Assembly (NCBI RefSeq): GCF_001544275.1
Contig: NZ_BCQE01000015.1
Location: 1 to 64,000, forward strand
DNA length: 64,000 bases
DNA from: Enterococcus gallinarum NBRC 100675
GTDB lineage: Bacteria; Bacillota; Bacilli; Lactobacillales; Enterococcaceae
Direction of reading: 5' to 3'
Shown: positions 39,640 through 49,431 of the stretch, one piece after another
Layout of the letters: every line of letters starts with the position of its first letter
How positions within the stretch are numbered: position 1 is the stretch's first letter
Notes under the pieces: generated by a model
Databases searched by the model: none
Told to the model about the DNA's origin: nothing
Seen by the model: the letters and a program-made list of their open reading frames with translations, nothing else
Position numbers and translations under genes: made by a program

Positions 39640-40367
39640 ACCCGAATCACCTCGATATCCCCAATCAAAGTGTTCGTTAAAATTTTTAGTCGGCGGGTGT
39701 TTTCTTCATAATCCGGACTGTAGATCGTAACTTTCTCATTCTTCAGACCTGTTGACTCGCCTTCGAAAATCACTGTGCCTATAAAGGTGCTATGTTCCAT
39801 TTTGATAGCAACTCCAGCAGGTACTAAAATTCTCGTGCGACCGAATCCCTTACGGACGATTACGATATTTTCTTTTTTTGGTAATAATGTATTGCCCAAA
39901 TCAATGATCGTATCTCCAGAAAAGATGTCGATATTGATATCATCCCATTCATAAACTTGATTACCGATCCGCTCATTGCCGATCCATTGCTGTTTCGTTT
40001 TATGAGGATGAAACTGCTTTGGTTCTTCTGTTTCTAAAATAATCATTTGTTTTTTGCGCCAAAACGTGTTTTTTGTAAAATCTACACCAGTGATTTCTAC
40101 ACCTTTCAATCCAATAAAAAGGATCGCAAAAATCAACATCAGCCACAAAGCCGGACTATTTAAAAGACTGATAAAGATGGCGATACCACCGGTAACCATC
40201 AAAAAATTATTAAAATTTGTTTTACGTTCTCTGCGAGAAACAAAGTAGATCGTCACAACACCTAAAATCAATAAAATCAATAACGGTGGATTCGATAAAA
40301 TTTGCCAGACCGCAAATAGAAATAATAATGCTTCTACGACAAAGAAAAAACGCCAAGGGCTTTTCAT
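39636..40367 (-). CDS. liaF: LiaF, membrane inhibitor of LiaRS
   Basis: Holds LiaS inactive until envelope damage (bacitracin, daptomycin, cationic peptides). About 243 residues. Three to four N-terminal hydrophobic helices (FFFVVEALLFLFAVWQIL, LLILLILGVVTIYFV, LMVTGGIAIFISLL, LWLMLIFAILFIGL) precede a cytoplasmic beta-rich domain (about 130-243) with IDLGNTLLPKKENIVIVRKGFG and TRILVPAGVAI. Start at MKSPWRFF, 7 bases after GGAGGAG. It heads the liaF-liaS-liaR operon. Confidence 0.95.
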   Translation of the reverse strand: MKSPWRFFFVVEALLFLFAVWQILSNPPLLILLILGVVTIYFVSRRERKTNFNNFLMVTGGIAIFISLLNSPALWLMLIFAILFIGLKGVEITGVDFTKNTFWRKKQMIILETEEPKQFHPHKTKQQWIGNERIGNQVYEWDDINIDIFSGDTIIDLGNTLLPKKENIVIVRKGFGRTRILVPAGVAIKMEHSTFIGTVIFEGESTGLKNEKVTIYSPDYEENTRRLKILTNTLIGDIEVIRV

Positions 40368-40444
40368 ATAAGCTCCTCCTCCCAATGATTCTATTTTATC
40401 ATAACGGATTCTTCGATGGCATACATCCGTCGCGAGTCCGAAAA

Positions 40445-40494
40445 AAGATCCTGATTGGTCCTTTTCTCTTTGAGAAAGTGATCATCAGGATCTT
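40445..40494 (-). terminator. Terminator of greA
   Basis: AAGATCCTGAT/ATCAGGATCTT outer stem with an inner CTTTTCTC/GAGAAAG hairpin; on the minus strand it runs into six T. It lies 23 bases past the greA stop. Confidence 0.88.
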
Positions 40495-40517
40495 CTGCTT
40501 AGACTTTTGCGAAAAAA

Positions 40518-40997
40518 TCAGCTTTTTTTCACTTCTGTGATTTTCACCAGCATGTCTCCGCCTGGTGTTGAAATCGTTACTTCATCATTGACTTTTTTAC
40601 CAATCAATGCGCGAGCGATCGGCGAATCATTTGAAATTTTACCAGAAAATGGATCCGCTTCTGCACTCCCAACAATTGTATATTCTTCCTCATCACCATC
40701 AGGTAATTCAACGAACGTGACGGTTTTTCCAATCGATACTTCATCATTGTCTACGCCTTCATTATCAATGATCTCAGCAAACCGGATCATATTTTCTAAT
40801 GTGGTAATACGACCTTCTACAAAGGCTTGTTCATCTTTTGCAGATTCGTATTCAGAGTTCTCAGAAAGATCTCCAAAGCTGCGAGCTACTTTGATTCTTT
40901 CAATGATTTCTCCACGTTTGACTGTTTTTAATTCTTCTAATTCCTGCTCTAATTTTTCTTTTCCTTCTAATGTCATTGGGTATACTTTTTCTACCAT
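40518..40997 (-). CDS. greA: Transcription elongation factor GreA
   Basis: Rescues backtracked RNA polymerase by stimulating transcript cleavage. 159 residues. An N-terminal antiparallel coiled coil (about 8-75; [17 protein letters not shown]) carries the acidic tip with [14 protein letters not shown]. The C-terminal FKBP-like domain includes [17 protein letters not shown]. Start at MVEKVYPMT with AAAAGGAG 8 bases upstream; the longer frame reads through the upstream hairpin. It follows mltG with a terminator-like hairpin in the gap. Confidence 0.97.
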   Translation of the reverse strand: MVEKVYPMTLEGKEKLEQELEELKTVKRGEIIERIKVARSFGDLSENSEYESAKDEQAFVEGRITTLENMIRFAEIIDNEGVDNDEVSIGKTVTFVELPDGDEEEYTIVGSAEADPFSGKISNDSPIARALIGKKVNDEVTISTPGGDMLVKITEVKKS

Positions 40998-41034
40998 TTT
41001 AATTTCTCCTTTTAACTTCGTATCAACTGCAAAA

Positions 41035-41069
41035 GGTAATCTTTTGCGAATAGTCCACAAAAGATTACC
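41035..41069 (-). terminator. Hairpin between mltG and greA
   Basis: Perfect 12-bp stem GGTAATCTTTTG/CAAAAGATTACC with an 11-nt loop. T-rich sequence follows on both strands: four T on the minus side and eight on the plus side. It lies 40 bases past mltG and ends 38 bases before the greA start, so it may attenuate read-through from mltG into greA. Confidence 0.7.
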
Positions 41070-41108
41070 ATGGTTTTTTTTAAATGTAAACTAATATCCT
41101 AATAAAAA

Positions 41109-42473
41109 TTAATTCGAAGTATTGTTTACATATTTTTCAACTAAACGCATATGTTCATCATATGTTTCAGCAAAATAGACTTCTTGCGTATTGATGTCTG
41201 CCACAAAATAATAGTAATTATTTGGTGTTGGTTCCAACACTGCTTTGATAGATTGCTCGCTTGGATTATTGAATGGCCCTGGACCATATCCTGTGTTGAC
41301 ATACAAATTGTATGGTGAGTCTACTTGAGTATCTTCGTAAGTTACCAACTCTTTATGCTCGCCTAACGCATAGAGAATAGAAATATCTGACTGCAATGGC
41401 ATATCCACTGCCAGACGGTTAAAGAAGACTTGGGCAATGTTCTTACGGTCATCTTCTTTACTACCTTCTTTTTCGACAAGAGAAGCCAACGTCAACACTT
41501 CTTGCACTGTCATTTCTTTTTCTGCAATCTGATCGTAATATTTAGACATAACAGTATTTGTTTTATCAATCATTTGGGTCACAACTTCTTCTAAAGTGTT
41601 TCCTTTATAATAGTCATAAGTTGCCGGGAAGAGATATCCTTCTAACTTGTACCGAATGCCTTCTGCTTTTGCCGCGCTATCCAACAACTCTGGATATGCT
41701 TCATGCATTTTATTAAAGAAGGTGTCATCTTTCATTAAAGCTAAGAAATCATCTTTCGAGATACTTGTTGCTTTGGCAAGCGCATCTCCGATTTGGTCTA
41801 TATCATACCCTTCAGGAATCGTCACTTTCGCATCTGATGTCACTGACCCTTCCCCTTGCTGTAACTGGGCACTAATTTCATCCAGAGTCATACTTGGAGA
41901 AAACTGATAATTACCAGCTTGGAAACCAGTCAGATTATTAAATTTCGTATAATAATTAAAGATCATACCACTTTTGATGATCTTATCTTTTTCTAAAATC
42001 TCGCCAATCATTTTATTTGATGATCCGCTTGGAATCTCAACAGCAACTTTTTCTGTTTTTTCTGGATCTAACGGCTGCAAACTTGTTGTCACGTAGCGAT
42101 AGGCAGAAAAACCTAAAATACCACCAACAAAAATCACAACGATTACAACGATTAACACAATTCTATTAACAATTTTATCTTCTTTACTTCGTTGTATTTT
42201 TCTAAAATCTTTTCCTGAAACTTTTTCATTTATCTCAGCTTTTTTAGCGTTGTTAGTTGATTTAGTTCGTTGTTTTTTTTGAGATTTATTTCTATCTGTC
42301 TGATGATCAAACTTCCCTTTTTCTCGCCTTGAACCAACAGAGCCATTCTGAGAATGGATGGTATCTGGGTTTATTTTTTTTCCAGTTGAGACACTCTCAT
42401 TAGATTTATTTTTTTCTAACGATTTCATTACTTGATCCCTAACTGATTTTTCTGGATGTTGTTGTTTAGTCAA
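41109..42473 (-). CDS. mltG: Endolytic murein transglycosylase MltG (YceG-like)
   Basis: Cleaves nascent glycan strands and limits peptidoglycan strand length. 454 residues. A charged, low-complexity cytoplasmic N-terminus of about 120 residues precedes one membrane helix (RIVLIVVIVVIFVGGILGF). A LysM-like subdomain with VTIPEGYDIDQIGDALA follows. The catalytic core contains the glutamate in LASLVEKEGSKEDDR, then FNRLAVDMPLQSDIS, DSPYNLYVNTGYGPGPFNNP and EPTPNNYYYFVAD. Start is TTG with AAGGAGGAG 5 bases upstream. The long basic N-terminus is common in enterococci and streptococci. Confidence 0.95.
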   Translation of the reverse strand: MTKQQHPEKSVRDQVMKSLEKNKSNESVSTGKKINPDTIHSQNGSVGSRREKGKFDHQTDRNKSQKKQRTKSTNNAKKAEINEKVSGKDFRKIQRSKEDKIVNRIVLIVVIVVIFVGGILGFSAYRYVTTSLQPLDPEKTEKVAVEIPSGSSNKMIGEILEKDKIIKSGMIFNYYTKFNNLTGFQAGNYQFSPSMTLDEISAQLQQGEGSVTSDAKVTIPEGYDIDQIGDALAKATSISKDDFLALMKDDTFFNKMHEAYPELLDSAAKAEGIRYKLEGYLFPATYDYYKGNTLEEVVTQMIDKTNTVMSKYYDQIAEKEMTVQEVLTLASLVEKEGSKEDDRKNIAQVFFNRLAVDMPLQSDISILYALGEHKELVTYEDTQVDSPYNLYVNTGYGPGPFNNPSEQSIKAVLEPTPNNYYYFVADINTQEVYFAETYDEHMRLVEKYVNNTSN

Positions 42474-42565
42474 AACAACTCCTCCTTATTTAAACTTTTA
42501 TAATGACTGTACAACATTATACATTAAAATAAGGAGGAAAGAAACGACATTCTTTTTTTAATCTT

Positions 42566-44902
42566 TTATAAATTTTCACCTGTTACATTTGAGACTATAC
42601 TCTTGGCAATACTATCTAGGTTATTTCTAATTCTCATCACATCTGACGAATTCGTAATAAAACCTAACTCCAGTAGTCGATACTCAATATTTCTGGATCT
42701 AAACACATTTAAGTTTAGCAAATCATCCCGATAACTTAGTCCGCCACTTGAAGCAAATGAAGCGTTCAAACCAACAAATGATCTTATTGTTTTTCCTAAA
42801 GCTAAATTAACAGCATTGCTTCCATTGGGTCTCACAATCACATGCCCTCCGGTAGATTTTGTTCCTCCTGCATCTAGATGAAATTCTGTAACAGATGCAA
42901 TTGAATTACTTACTGTATGAGCTCCACTCAAAGCTTTTGTATCTGTAAACATATCTCTATTTACATCATAAAAAACTATTCTACTTTCTTTTAACTTCTC
43001 TGCATATTTTTTTAAATAAGGTAACAATTCATTACGAGTAAATTCTCTTTCATTCGTACCACTTCCTATTGCACCAGGATCAATTCCTCCATGTCCCATT
43101 ACAAATAAATATTCTGCTTTTTCGATATACGGTTTTGAAGTATTTCCAGGAGCTGCTTGTCCTTTCGGTACTAGTTTAATTTCTATCGACTCCACGCGCT
43201 TTGCCATTGAGCTTGTGCCAGAACGTTGATCATTTTTTGCCCAATCTAACCAACCATATGTTTGAGAGTGAACACGGTAATAAACATCATAGAGTAAGGA
43301 AATATTACCTGTTAACCTTATTTGAATAGCTTCAATTCGCTTTGCTTCTCCAACTGTTCCAGCCATTCCTCCGTCTGCTTGATAATCTTGCCACCCATAA
43401 GTCTGGACATGCGTGCGATACTCTATTCCGCCACTTACCGAAGAGTTTTCTAAGCCCAAAGTTAGAGCTTCAAGGCGTTTTCCTTGCCCAACCGTACCAA
43501 TGGCAGCTTCACCAGAATTAATTGTTGTTGACCAACCATAAGTTTGAATATGAGCTGATAGATTTATATTTGGTTTTTCAATTGTATCATAAGAAATAAA
43601 AGGTAATGATGTATTCCCTGGTGCTACAGCTCCCTTAGGCACTAATTGAACTTCAATAGCTTCAACTCTCCTAGATAGAGACACACTACCAGCCATCTGA
43701 TCATTTTTCGCCCATCCCAGCCATCCGAAAGACTGAATATGGACACGATAATAAACATCAAACAATTGTGATAAAGTTCCTGTCAATCTTACTTGGACAG
43801 CTTCAATTCGCTTTGCTTCATTTGTAGTTCCAGATAATTCGCCATTTGCTTTATAGGATTGCCATCCATAGGATTGAACGTGAGTACGATACTCAATGTT
43901 TCCATCATATCCACTATTTTCCAAGCTGATTTTCATTGCTTCTAATCTTTTGCTTTGATTAGTTACCCCCCCAGAAACAATCCCATTAGATTTAGAGGTG
44001 CTCCAACCGAATGTTTGAACATGAGTATCTAATTTCATTGTAGGGATGGTCAGACTTTCATTTGAAATATAAGGATTATTCGTAGCACCTGGCGCTTTTT
44101 CACCTTTTAATACGAGTTGAATCTGAATTGACTCAACCCGTTTCGCAAATCCGGAGCTTCCAGCTTCTGCTCCATTCTTGGCCCAGTCAAGCCACCCAAA
44201 GGTTTGTGAGTGAACTCGATAATAAATATCATACATTTCAGACAATTCACCTGTTAAATTAATTTTAACGGCTTCAAGACGTTTGCCTTCATTCTTTGTA
44301 CCAGAAAATTCTCCGTCCTTCTTCTCTCCTAAACTCCACCCGTAGGTCTGAACGTGAGTAGAATAAACAATGCTTCCTTCCAACTTAGTACTGTTTGGAT
44401 CTACGGACAATTCCATACCTTCTAATCGTTTGGCCAATCCAGTGGTTCCACCGGTGACGCTACTTGAAGGCGGAACTACTTCATCCCCTATGGATTGAAT
44501 GTGAACTTTTAAATTTAAATTAGGTATTACTGGAGTAGATAAGACTTTTTTTGAATCAGTTTCGTTTTCTTTAGTAGATGAATCATCGTTTTGATGACTA
44601 GTGGAAGTTGTAGCTGACTCACTCGGCATTGTTTCATTATTGCTCGAGTTAATAGTAGAAGTAGCTGATGATTCTTCACTAGATGACGATGAACTATCAG
44701 AAATATTTTGAGAACTCGACACAGTTTCAGAATCATCAGTTAAAGAGCTTGTGGTCATGTTGCTCTGCTCAGTATTTGATTCCATCGTTGCTCTTACAAC
44801 ATTTTCACTAGATCTGAGTGTTTCTGCAAACCCAGTTACTTGTCCAACATTACCTAAAACCAACGTAACTACAAGTAAAAACCGAATAACTTTTGTTTTC
44901 AT
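42566..44902 (-). CDS. Secreted ChW-repeat N-acetylmuramoyl-L-alanine amidase
   Basis: Predicted secreted wall hydrolase. 778 residues. Signal peptide is about 1-28 (IRFLLVVTLVLGNVGQVTGFA). A Ser/Thr/Asn/Glu-rich linker covers about 30-125. Nine ChW (clostridial hydrophobic W) repeats are arranged as three triads (about 130-600), each repeat with (A/T/V)H(V/I/S)Q(T/S)(Y/F)GW; the first is degenerate (VHIQSIGDEV). Triads end in linkers such as PKGAVAPGNTSLPFI. The last 180 residues are an Amidase_3 domain: VMGHGGIDPGAIGSG (zinc His), SVTEFHLDAGG (His) and RLLELGFITN (Glu). It closes the left end of the polysaccharide cluster, 76 bases after a flippase gene. Confidence 0.9.
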   Translation of the reverse strand: MKTKVIRFLLVVTLVLGNVGQVTGFAETLRSSENVVRATMESNTEQSNMTTSSLTDDSETVSSSQNISDSSSSSSEESSATSTINSSNNETMPSESATTSTSHQNDDSSTKENETDSKKVLSTPVIPNLNLKVHIQSIGDEVVPPSSSVTGGTTGLAKRLEGMELSVDPNSTKLEGSIVYSTHVQTYGWSLGEKKDGEFSGTKNEGKRLEAVKINLTGELSEMYDIYYRVHSQTFGWLDWAKNGAEAGSSGFAKRVESIQIQLVLKGEKAPGATNNPYISNESLTIPTMKLDTHVQTFGWSTSKSNGIVSGGVTNQSKRLEAMKISLENSGYDGNIEYRTHVQSYGWQSYKANGELSGTTNEAKRIEAVQVRLTGTLSQLFDVYYRVHIQSFGWLGWAKNDQMAGSVSLSRRVEAIEVQLVPKGAVAPGNTSLPFISYDTIEKPNINLSAHIQTYGWSTTINSGEAAIGTVGQGKRLEALTLGLENSSVSGGIEYRTHVQTYGWQDYQADGGMAGTVGEAKRIEAIQIRLTGNISLLYDVYYRVHSQTYGWLDWAKNDQRSGTSSMAKRVESIEIKLVPKGQAAPGNTSKPYIEKAEYLFVMGHGGIDPGAIGSGTNEREFTRNELLPYLKKYAEKLKESRIVFYDVNRDMFTDTKALSGAHTVSNSIASVTEFHLDAGGTKSTGGHVIVRPNGSNAVNLALGKTIRSFVGLNASFASSGGLSYRDDLLNLNVFRSRNIEYRLLELGFITNSSDVMRIRNNLDSIAKSIVSNVTGENL

Positions 44903-44991
44903 ATAAGATTTAACTCCTTTTTTAATAAAAAACTATAAAATTTTCTTAAAAGATACTCTGAGGCATAACTACTACCTTAAATAAACTTCCC

Positions 44992-46413
44992 TTAAAAAAT
45001 AGATTTTATTTTCTTATATTCTCCTGTAATGACTAATGAGCCAAATAGACTAACTAACCAAAGAATTCCTCTAATCAATAAAAGTAGAAAGAGATTCACA
45101 TTTAACACAACAAATGTATTAAACAGTACCAACACTATACTTAAAATTCCACTTATCACAATGGGAGTAATAAGCTCCTTCAAAACATCAAAAAGTGTTC
45201 CATCCAATACTTTATTCATTAAAATCCAGTAGGAAGTAAAGAAATTCAGAATATATGCTATACAAACAAATAAAGCAACATATGTAATTGATGAAAAGCT
45301 AACCCCTACGAAAGTAAATCCAAGAATTAGAAAAGTTGATAATATTCCCGTCTTCAATAATGTTTTAGAATGGTTTCTAGCCATAAAAATGCTTCCCGTC
45401 GCAGACGTCAACATTTGAGCCCAAATACTAAAAGCTAAAATTGAAAAAGGGACAACTGCATTATACCAACGAGTTCCAAAAAGAAATAAGATTATTTCTT
45501 TCGAATTTATGACCATAAACACCGTTAAGGGAAAAGCTATTAGCCCCAACACGTGAATAATTTTCAAAAAAGTCTCTCGTATTAACTTCACATCGTCTTG
45601 ATGATGAGACAAAACAGGCTGTAAGACAGGGGAAATGATTCCTAAAAAAACAGTATTCGGCATAGTAATCATTTGATAGCTTTTTTGGTAATTGGCTAAT
45701 GGAACCGGGCCTAAAAACTTACCTATCAAAAGATTGTCAGAATTTCTAGAAAAATAATTTAAAATCGTAAAACCTAGTTGATTTCTTGCAAAAGTCCACA
45801 ATGTTTTTACCGGCTTAAAATCCATGTTCTTAGTATAACGAATTTTTACGATTGCAAAATTTGTGAACAAAGTAGCAATAGCTGGAACTGCAGTACTCAA
45901 TATCAATGCGTATACGCCCAAACCCGCAAAGGCTGCAGCAACACCCACAATTGCTCCGAAAAGATTGCAGAAAAGTAATCGCAAGTTCAGAGCGCGAAAT
46001 CGCAATTCTTTATTTAAAATAGCTGTTGGGACAACATTCATTCCTTCCGATAAAACGATAATTGACATAAACCAAAATAATGGTTTATATATAGGATTTC
46101 CATAAATAGCCGCAACAATATTGCCAAAAGTTCCAAAACCGAGTGCCAATAACACTGCAAATAAAACTGTATAGTTAAAAACAATACCATAATCATTTTC
46201 ATTCATTTTCTTATTTTGGATAATTGCTGGTCCTAAGCCGGCAGTCACAAACATTTGAAAGAATACTAAAAATACCTGAACATTCGCAACTACTCCGAAT
46301 TCCTCAACTGGTATTAATCTTGATAAAATAACATTAATTAATAATTGAATCAAAACGTTACTATATTGTCCTATTGCTGTAAATATCATTCCAGATTTAA
46401 ACGCATTTCTCAT
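44992..46413 (-). CDS. Wzx-type polysaccharide flippase (MATE/MviN-like)
   Basis: Moves undecaprenyl-linked oligosaccharides across the membrane. 473 residues, about 12-14 hydrophobic helices. The N-terminus GMIFTAIGQYSNVLIQLLINVILSRLIPVEEFG is typical of the Polysacc_synt family (WzxC type). Its ATG directly follows the TAG stop of the upstream GT2 gene. With the Wzm/Wzt ABC exporter at the other end of the cluster, this window carries two distinct export routes. Confidence 0.9.
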   Translation of the reverse strand: MRNAFKSGMIFTAIGQYSNVLIQLLINVILSRLIPVEEFGVVANVQVFLVFFQMFVTAGLGPAIIQNKKMNENDYGIVFNYTVLFAVLLALGFGTFGNIVAAIYGNPIYKPLFWFMSIIVLSEGMNVVPTAILNKELRFRALNLRLLFCNLFGAIVGVAAAFAGLGVYALILSTAVPAIATLFTNFAIVKIRYTKNMDFKPVKTLWTFARNQLGFTILNYFSRNSDNLLIGKFLGPVPLANYQKSYQMITMPNTVFLGIISPVLQPVLSHHQDDVKLIRETFLKIIHVLGLIAFPLTVFMVINSKEIILFLFGTRWYNAVVPFSILAFSIWAQMLTSATGSIFMARNHSKTLLKTGILSTFLILGFTFVGVSFSSITYVALFVCIAYILNFFTSYWILMNKVLDGTLFDVLKELITPIVISGILSIVLVLFNTFVVLNVNLFLLLLIRGILWLVSLFGSLVITGEYKKIKSIF

Positions 46414-47313
46414 CTAGTTACGCATCCTTTTCTTTAATTCAGGAGTCGACAACGAAAAGATTTCCTTGACGAGGATCAGATTTTTTTTAGCATATTTAAT
46501 TTTAAAAAGATAAGATTTTTTACTATTATTGTCATATAGCAAATCACTGGAAGCATCTTCTTTGTGATAGATACTCAAAGTTGGTACATACAGCTGCTTA
46601 AAACCCAAACGTTGGCAAACAATAGATAGAAAATCTTCTTCAAAATAAAGAAAAGTTTCAGGATAAAACCCAACATAGGAGTTTAAATAATTTTCAGTAA
46701 AAAAGATCGCTGCACCATGTAAGGTTTCTTCACAAGGATCCAAGATTTTTTCTTCGTTTATGACAATTTTTTCTGCTGTTTTCTCCCCCGCAAAATGAGT
46801 TGCTAACTTCTTGAGGATAGGATAAACATTAACACGTAAAGTTAATTCTAAAAATGTTAGTTTAATTTTTGGTAAAAGCAAGTCGTTATTTTTTTTAAGA
46901 TTAACTTTAATAGGATTTTGATTTTTCCCGTCTCTGCTCAAAATTTCCGGACCGATCATCCCGATATTTTTAGAATAAGGGAGCGTTACTAATTTTTCCA
47001 AAAAATATCTATCTTCAAATAAAGTATCTCCATTGATCACTAGAACTTTCACGATCCCACGTTCTTTAAAAATTTTTAATCCGAAGTTATTCCCTTTTGC
47101 AAATCCAAGATTTCTTTCAGTGCGATAAACAGTAACCATCTCAGAATCGGCATATCTGTCAGAAAGAACTTCGTAAGAATCGTTTGGTGAATCATTATCA
47201 ACGATAATGACTTCAAAATTTTGGAATGTTTGATTTAGCAATGAATCAATACACTCGATAGTATCTTGATAAGCTAAGTAATTAAGAATCAAAATTCCTA
47301 TTTTTGTATCCAT
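46414..47313 (-). CDS. Glycosyltransferase family 2 (rhamnosyltransferase-like)
   Basis: 299 residues. GT-A fold: GILILNYLAYQDTIECIDSL, the nucleotide-binding VDNDSPND, NLGFAKGNNFG, and the acidic VINGDTLFED in place of DxD. A later FYPETFLYFEEDFLS motif matches WcaA/RfbF-type rhamnosyltransferases, so a deoxysugar donor is plausible but unproved. It abuts the flippase gene. Confidence 0.88.
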   Translation of the reverse strand: MDTKIGILILNYLAYQDTIECIDSLLNQTFQNFEVIIVDNDSPNDSYEVLSDRYADSEMVTVYRTERNLGFAKGNNFGLKIFKERGIVKVLVINGDTLFEDRYFLEKLVTLPYSKNIGMIGPEILSRDGKNQNPIKVNLKKNNDLLLPKIKLTFLELTLRVNVYPILKKLATHFAGEKTAEKIVINEEKILDPCEETLHGAAIFFTENYLNSYVGFYPETFLYFEEDFLSIVCQRLGFKQLYVPTLSIYHKEDASSDLLYDNNSKKSYLFKIKYAKKNLILVKEIFSLSTPELKKRMRN

Positions 47314-47338
47314 ATGATTGATCCTACTTCCTATTTAA

Positions 47339-48337
47339 CTAGATAATTTTTTTAATCAGTTTTGCAACTACATTCTTTTTTCCATTCTCATCATTGACGT
47401 AAACATAGCTCATGATGCTAAGAAAGATACTGTATAGGTAATAATTTTTGTAAAGGAAACTTCGCATGCCCTTATTCTTTGAATAAACTTGATTCATCAT
47501 AAAAATTTTTTTTATTAATTCCTTGGCCAAAGGTGTTTTGTCTCGAATGCATTTAACTGCAATAAAATCGTTGAGATTTAAGGCTTTTTGGTAAAAATGT
47601 CCTAATGCTTCAGGATGTTTGACTTTAAAAAAAGCTTCTGTAAGTTCATTTTTTTTGATGACATCAAAATTTTTTTCATCGATTGAACTTGTTAGCGTTG
47701 AATTTTCAGTTGTTCTATAATAATAACTTTTGCTATCCACTAACGAAATACTAGAAACTTTATCCATCAGTTCATAGAAAAACAGGCCATCTTCATAAAT
47801 AATCCCTTCCGAAAAGCTAATCTCTTTGAACAAACTAGAATCATATAGCTTGACAGTTGGCGAAACTGCTGGAAAGTCAGAGCCGTATAACTTATCAATT
47901 AATTCCAAAAACGTTCCTTCAAGCAAACATGGCTCAATAATCTTCGATTGATTTAGTTCGTTTTGATCCTTAGTAAATTTACACATAGCAACTTGCGTAT
48001 CAAATTTTTTCACAGCATTCATTAGTTCCTCACAATAAATCGGAGTTATAAAATCATCGCTGTCTACAAAAGCAATATAGTCACCTTTAGCAATAGAAAC
48101 TCCTAAATTTCTGGCACTTGATTGACCACCGTTTTTTTTATTAATCAGCTTAATATCTTTAGAATGATTTTTTTCTTTGATATCTTTAGCGATATGATAC
48201 GATTGATCCGTTGAACCATCATCCACAATAATAATTTCAATATTCTCATATGTTTGTTGTAAGAGACTAATAATACAGTCATATAAATATTGCTCAGCAT
48301 TATAAACAGGTACTATTATACTAATTTTACTACTCAT
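47339..48337 (-). CDS. Glycosyltransferase family 2
   Basis: 332 residues. ISIIVPVYNAEQYLYDCI, IIVDDGSTDQS, NGGQSSARNLGVSIAKG and the DxD-type AFVDSDDFI are all present, as in the EpsH/CpsI group. The C-terminal half is helical and basic, with no membrane helix. It overlaps the upstream GT4 gene by 4 bases (ATGA), so translation is coupled. Donor and acceptor are unknown. Confidence 0.9.
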   Translation of the reverse strand: MSSKISIIVPVYNAEQYLYDCIISLLQQTYENIEIIIVDDGSTDQSYHIAKDIKEKNHSKDIKLINKKNGGQSSARNLGVSIAKGDYIAFVDSDDFITPIYCEELMNAVKKFDTQVAMCKFTKDQNELNQSKIIEPCLLEGTFLELIDKLYGSDFPAVSPTVKLYDSSLFKEISFSEGIIYEDGLFFYELMDKVSSISLVDSKSYYYRTTENSTLTSSIDEKNFDVIKKNELTEAFFKVKHPEALGHFYQKALNLNDFIAVKCIRDKTPLAKELIKKIFMMNQVYSKNKGMRSFLYKNYYLYSIFLSIMSYVYVNDENGKKNVVAKLIKKII

Positions 48338-49431
48338 TGTTTTGCACCTCTTAAATAATCAATTACTGGGGCAAATGTTTGCTCAAAACTAAAATGATTT
48401 TTACCATAGTCAAAAATTTTTTTACTTAATTCAGCTTTTGTTGAATCATTAACCAATTGACTATACCATTCAATCAAATCTGCTATATCAATTGGCGTAT
48501 CATCGCCTGGTACTCGATAATAAAAAGGCAAATTCCGACCATCTAAATCTGTCTTAACACCGGAAAGAATTGGTAATCCTTTGGCTAAATATTCTTTTCC
48601 CTTCAGACTACTGTTATACGTCACTCCTGAACGATGTCTTGCGAGCGAATCAATACCAATATCAGCGTTTCGATAGAACTCATCGAGCTCAGAAAAGTCA
48701 ACTCTTCCCATGAACTTCACTTTGTCTTCTAAATGAAACCGTGTTACCATCTTTTCATAGTCTTTTAATACTGGACCGTCCCCTACAATAGTGAAAATTA
48801 CATCACGTTTTTTTCCAATGGAATTATAGTATTTATCCATACCTAGAATTACACGATCATATCCGTGATAGAAGCAAAGCGCAGCAACGCCTAAAAGATG
48901 AAGAGATTGATCTTTTTTTTCTAATTGATTAATTGGGCGACTAAAATCATAAGCGTTAGAAAGATTAATACACGGAATACCAAAGATTTCTTCATCATCA
49001 GAAAATGTGATAACCCGGTCAATATATTTTTTTAGTTTTGGAGTCCAAATTTTTTCTTTTAGTTGAATGTCCCACTTCACTATTCCTTTAAATTCGTTGA
49101 TATAAGGATATGTAGGAATTTCCAAAATAATTTTCATATGCGGATTTACTGTCTTTATTTCCTTTAACAGATCAATCACACTCTTATCTAATACAGCACT
49201 TTTTCTTAAGTAAACAAAATCATAGTTTGTCCAATCAATGCCTTTTTCTACAAAGTATTGTTTTGAAACAAAAGGAACTAGATTAAGAAACAAGTGACCA
49301 ATATTTCGTTTAGGATTTATTTGGCGGCAAATCGTAAAGCCATGATTTTCAAATTCTTCAATTTGTCGAAATATTTTTTTCTCGATTCCACCAGCATGGG
49401 ACAGGTCTTGGGAAAAATAGATGCCTCTCAT
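48334..49431 (-). CDS. Glycosyltransferase family 4-like protein
   Basis: 365 residues, GT-B type. The N-terminal half has GIYFSQDLSHAGGIEKKIFRQ. The C-terminal GT4-like signatures are FTIVGDGPVLKDYEKMV, VKFMGRVDFSELDEFYRNADIGIDS and SSLKGKEYLAKGLPIL (conserved E). It overlaps both neighbours by 4 bases. The donor is unknown. Confidence 0.88.
   Translation of the reverse strand: MRGIYFSQDLSHAGGIEKKIFRQIEEFENHGFTICRQINPKRNIGHLFLNLVPFVSKQYFVEKGIDWTNYDFVYLRKSAVLDKSVIDLLKEIKTVNPHMKIILEIPTYPYINEFKGIVKWDIQLKEKIWTPKLKKYIDRVITFSDDEEIFGIPCINLSNAYDFSRPINQLEKKDQSLHLLGVAALCFYHGYDRVILGMDKYYNSIGKKRDVIFTIVGDGPVLKDYEKMVTRFHLEDKVKFMGRVDFSELDEFYRNADIGIDSLARHRSGVTYNSSLKGKEYLAKGLPILSGVKTDLDGRNLPFYYRVPGDDTPIDIADLIEWYSQLVNDSTKAELSKKIFDYGKNHFSFEQTFAPVIDYLRGAKQ

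Noticed and set aside
40507-41094. A 195-residue plus-strand ORF opposite greA
   Set aside because: Antisense to an intact greA; composition is that of a shadow frame and no start signal is present.
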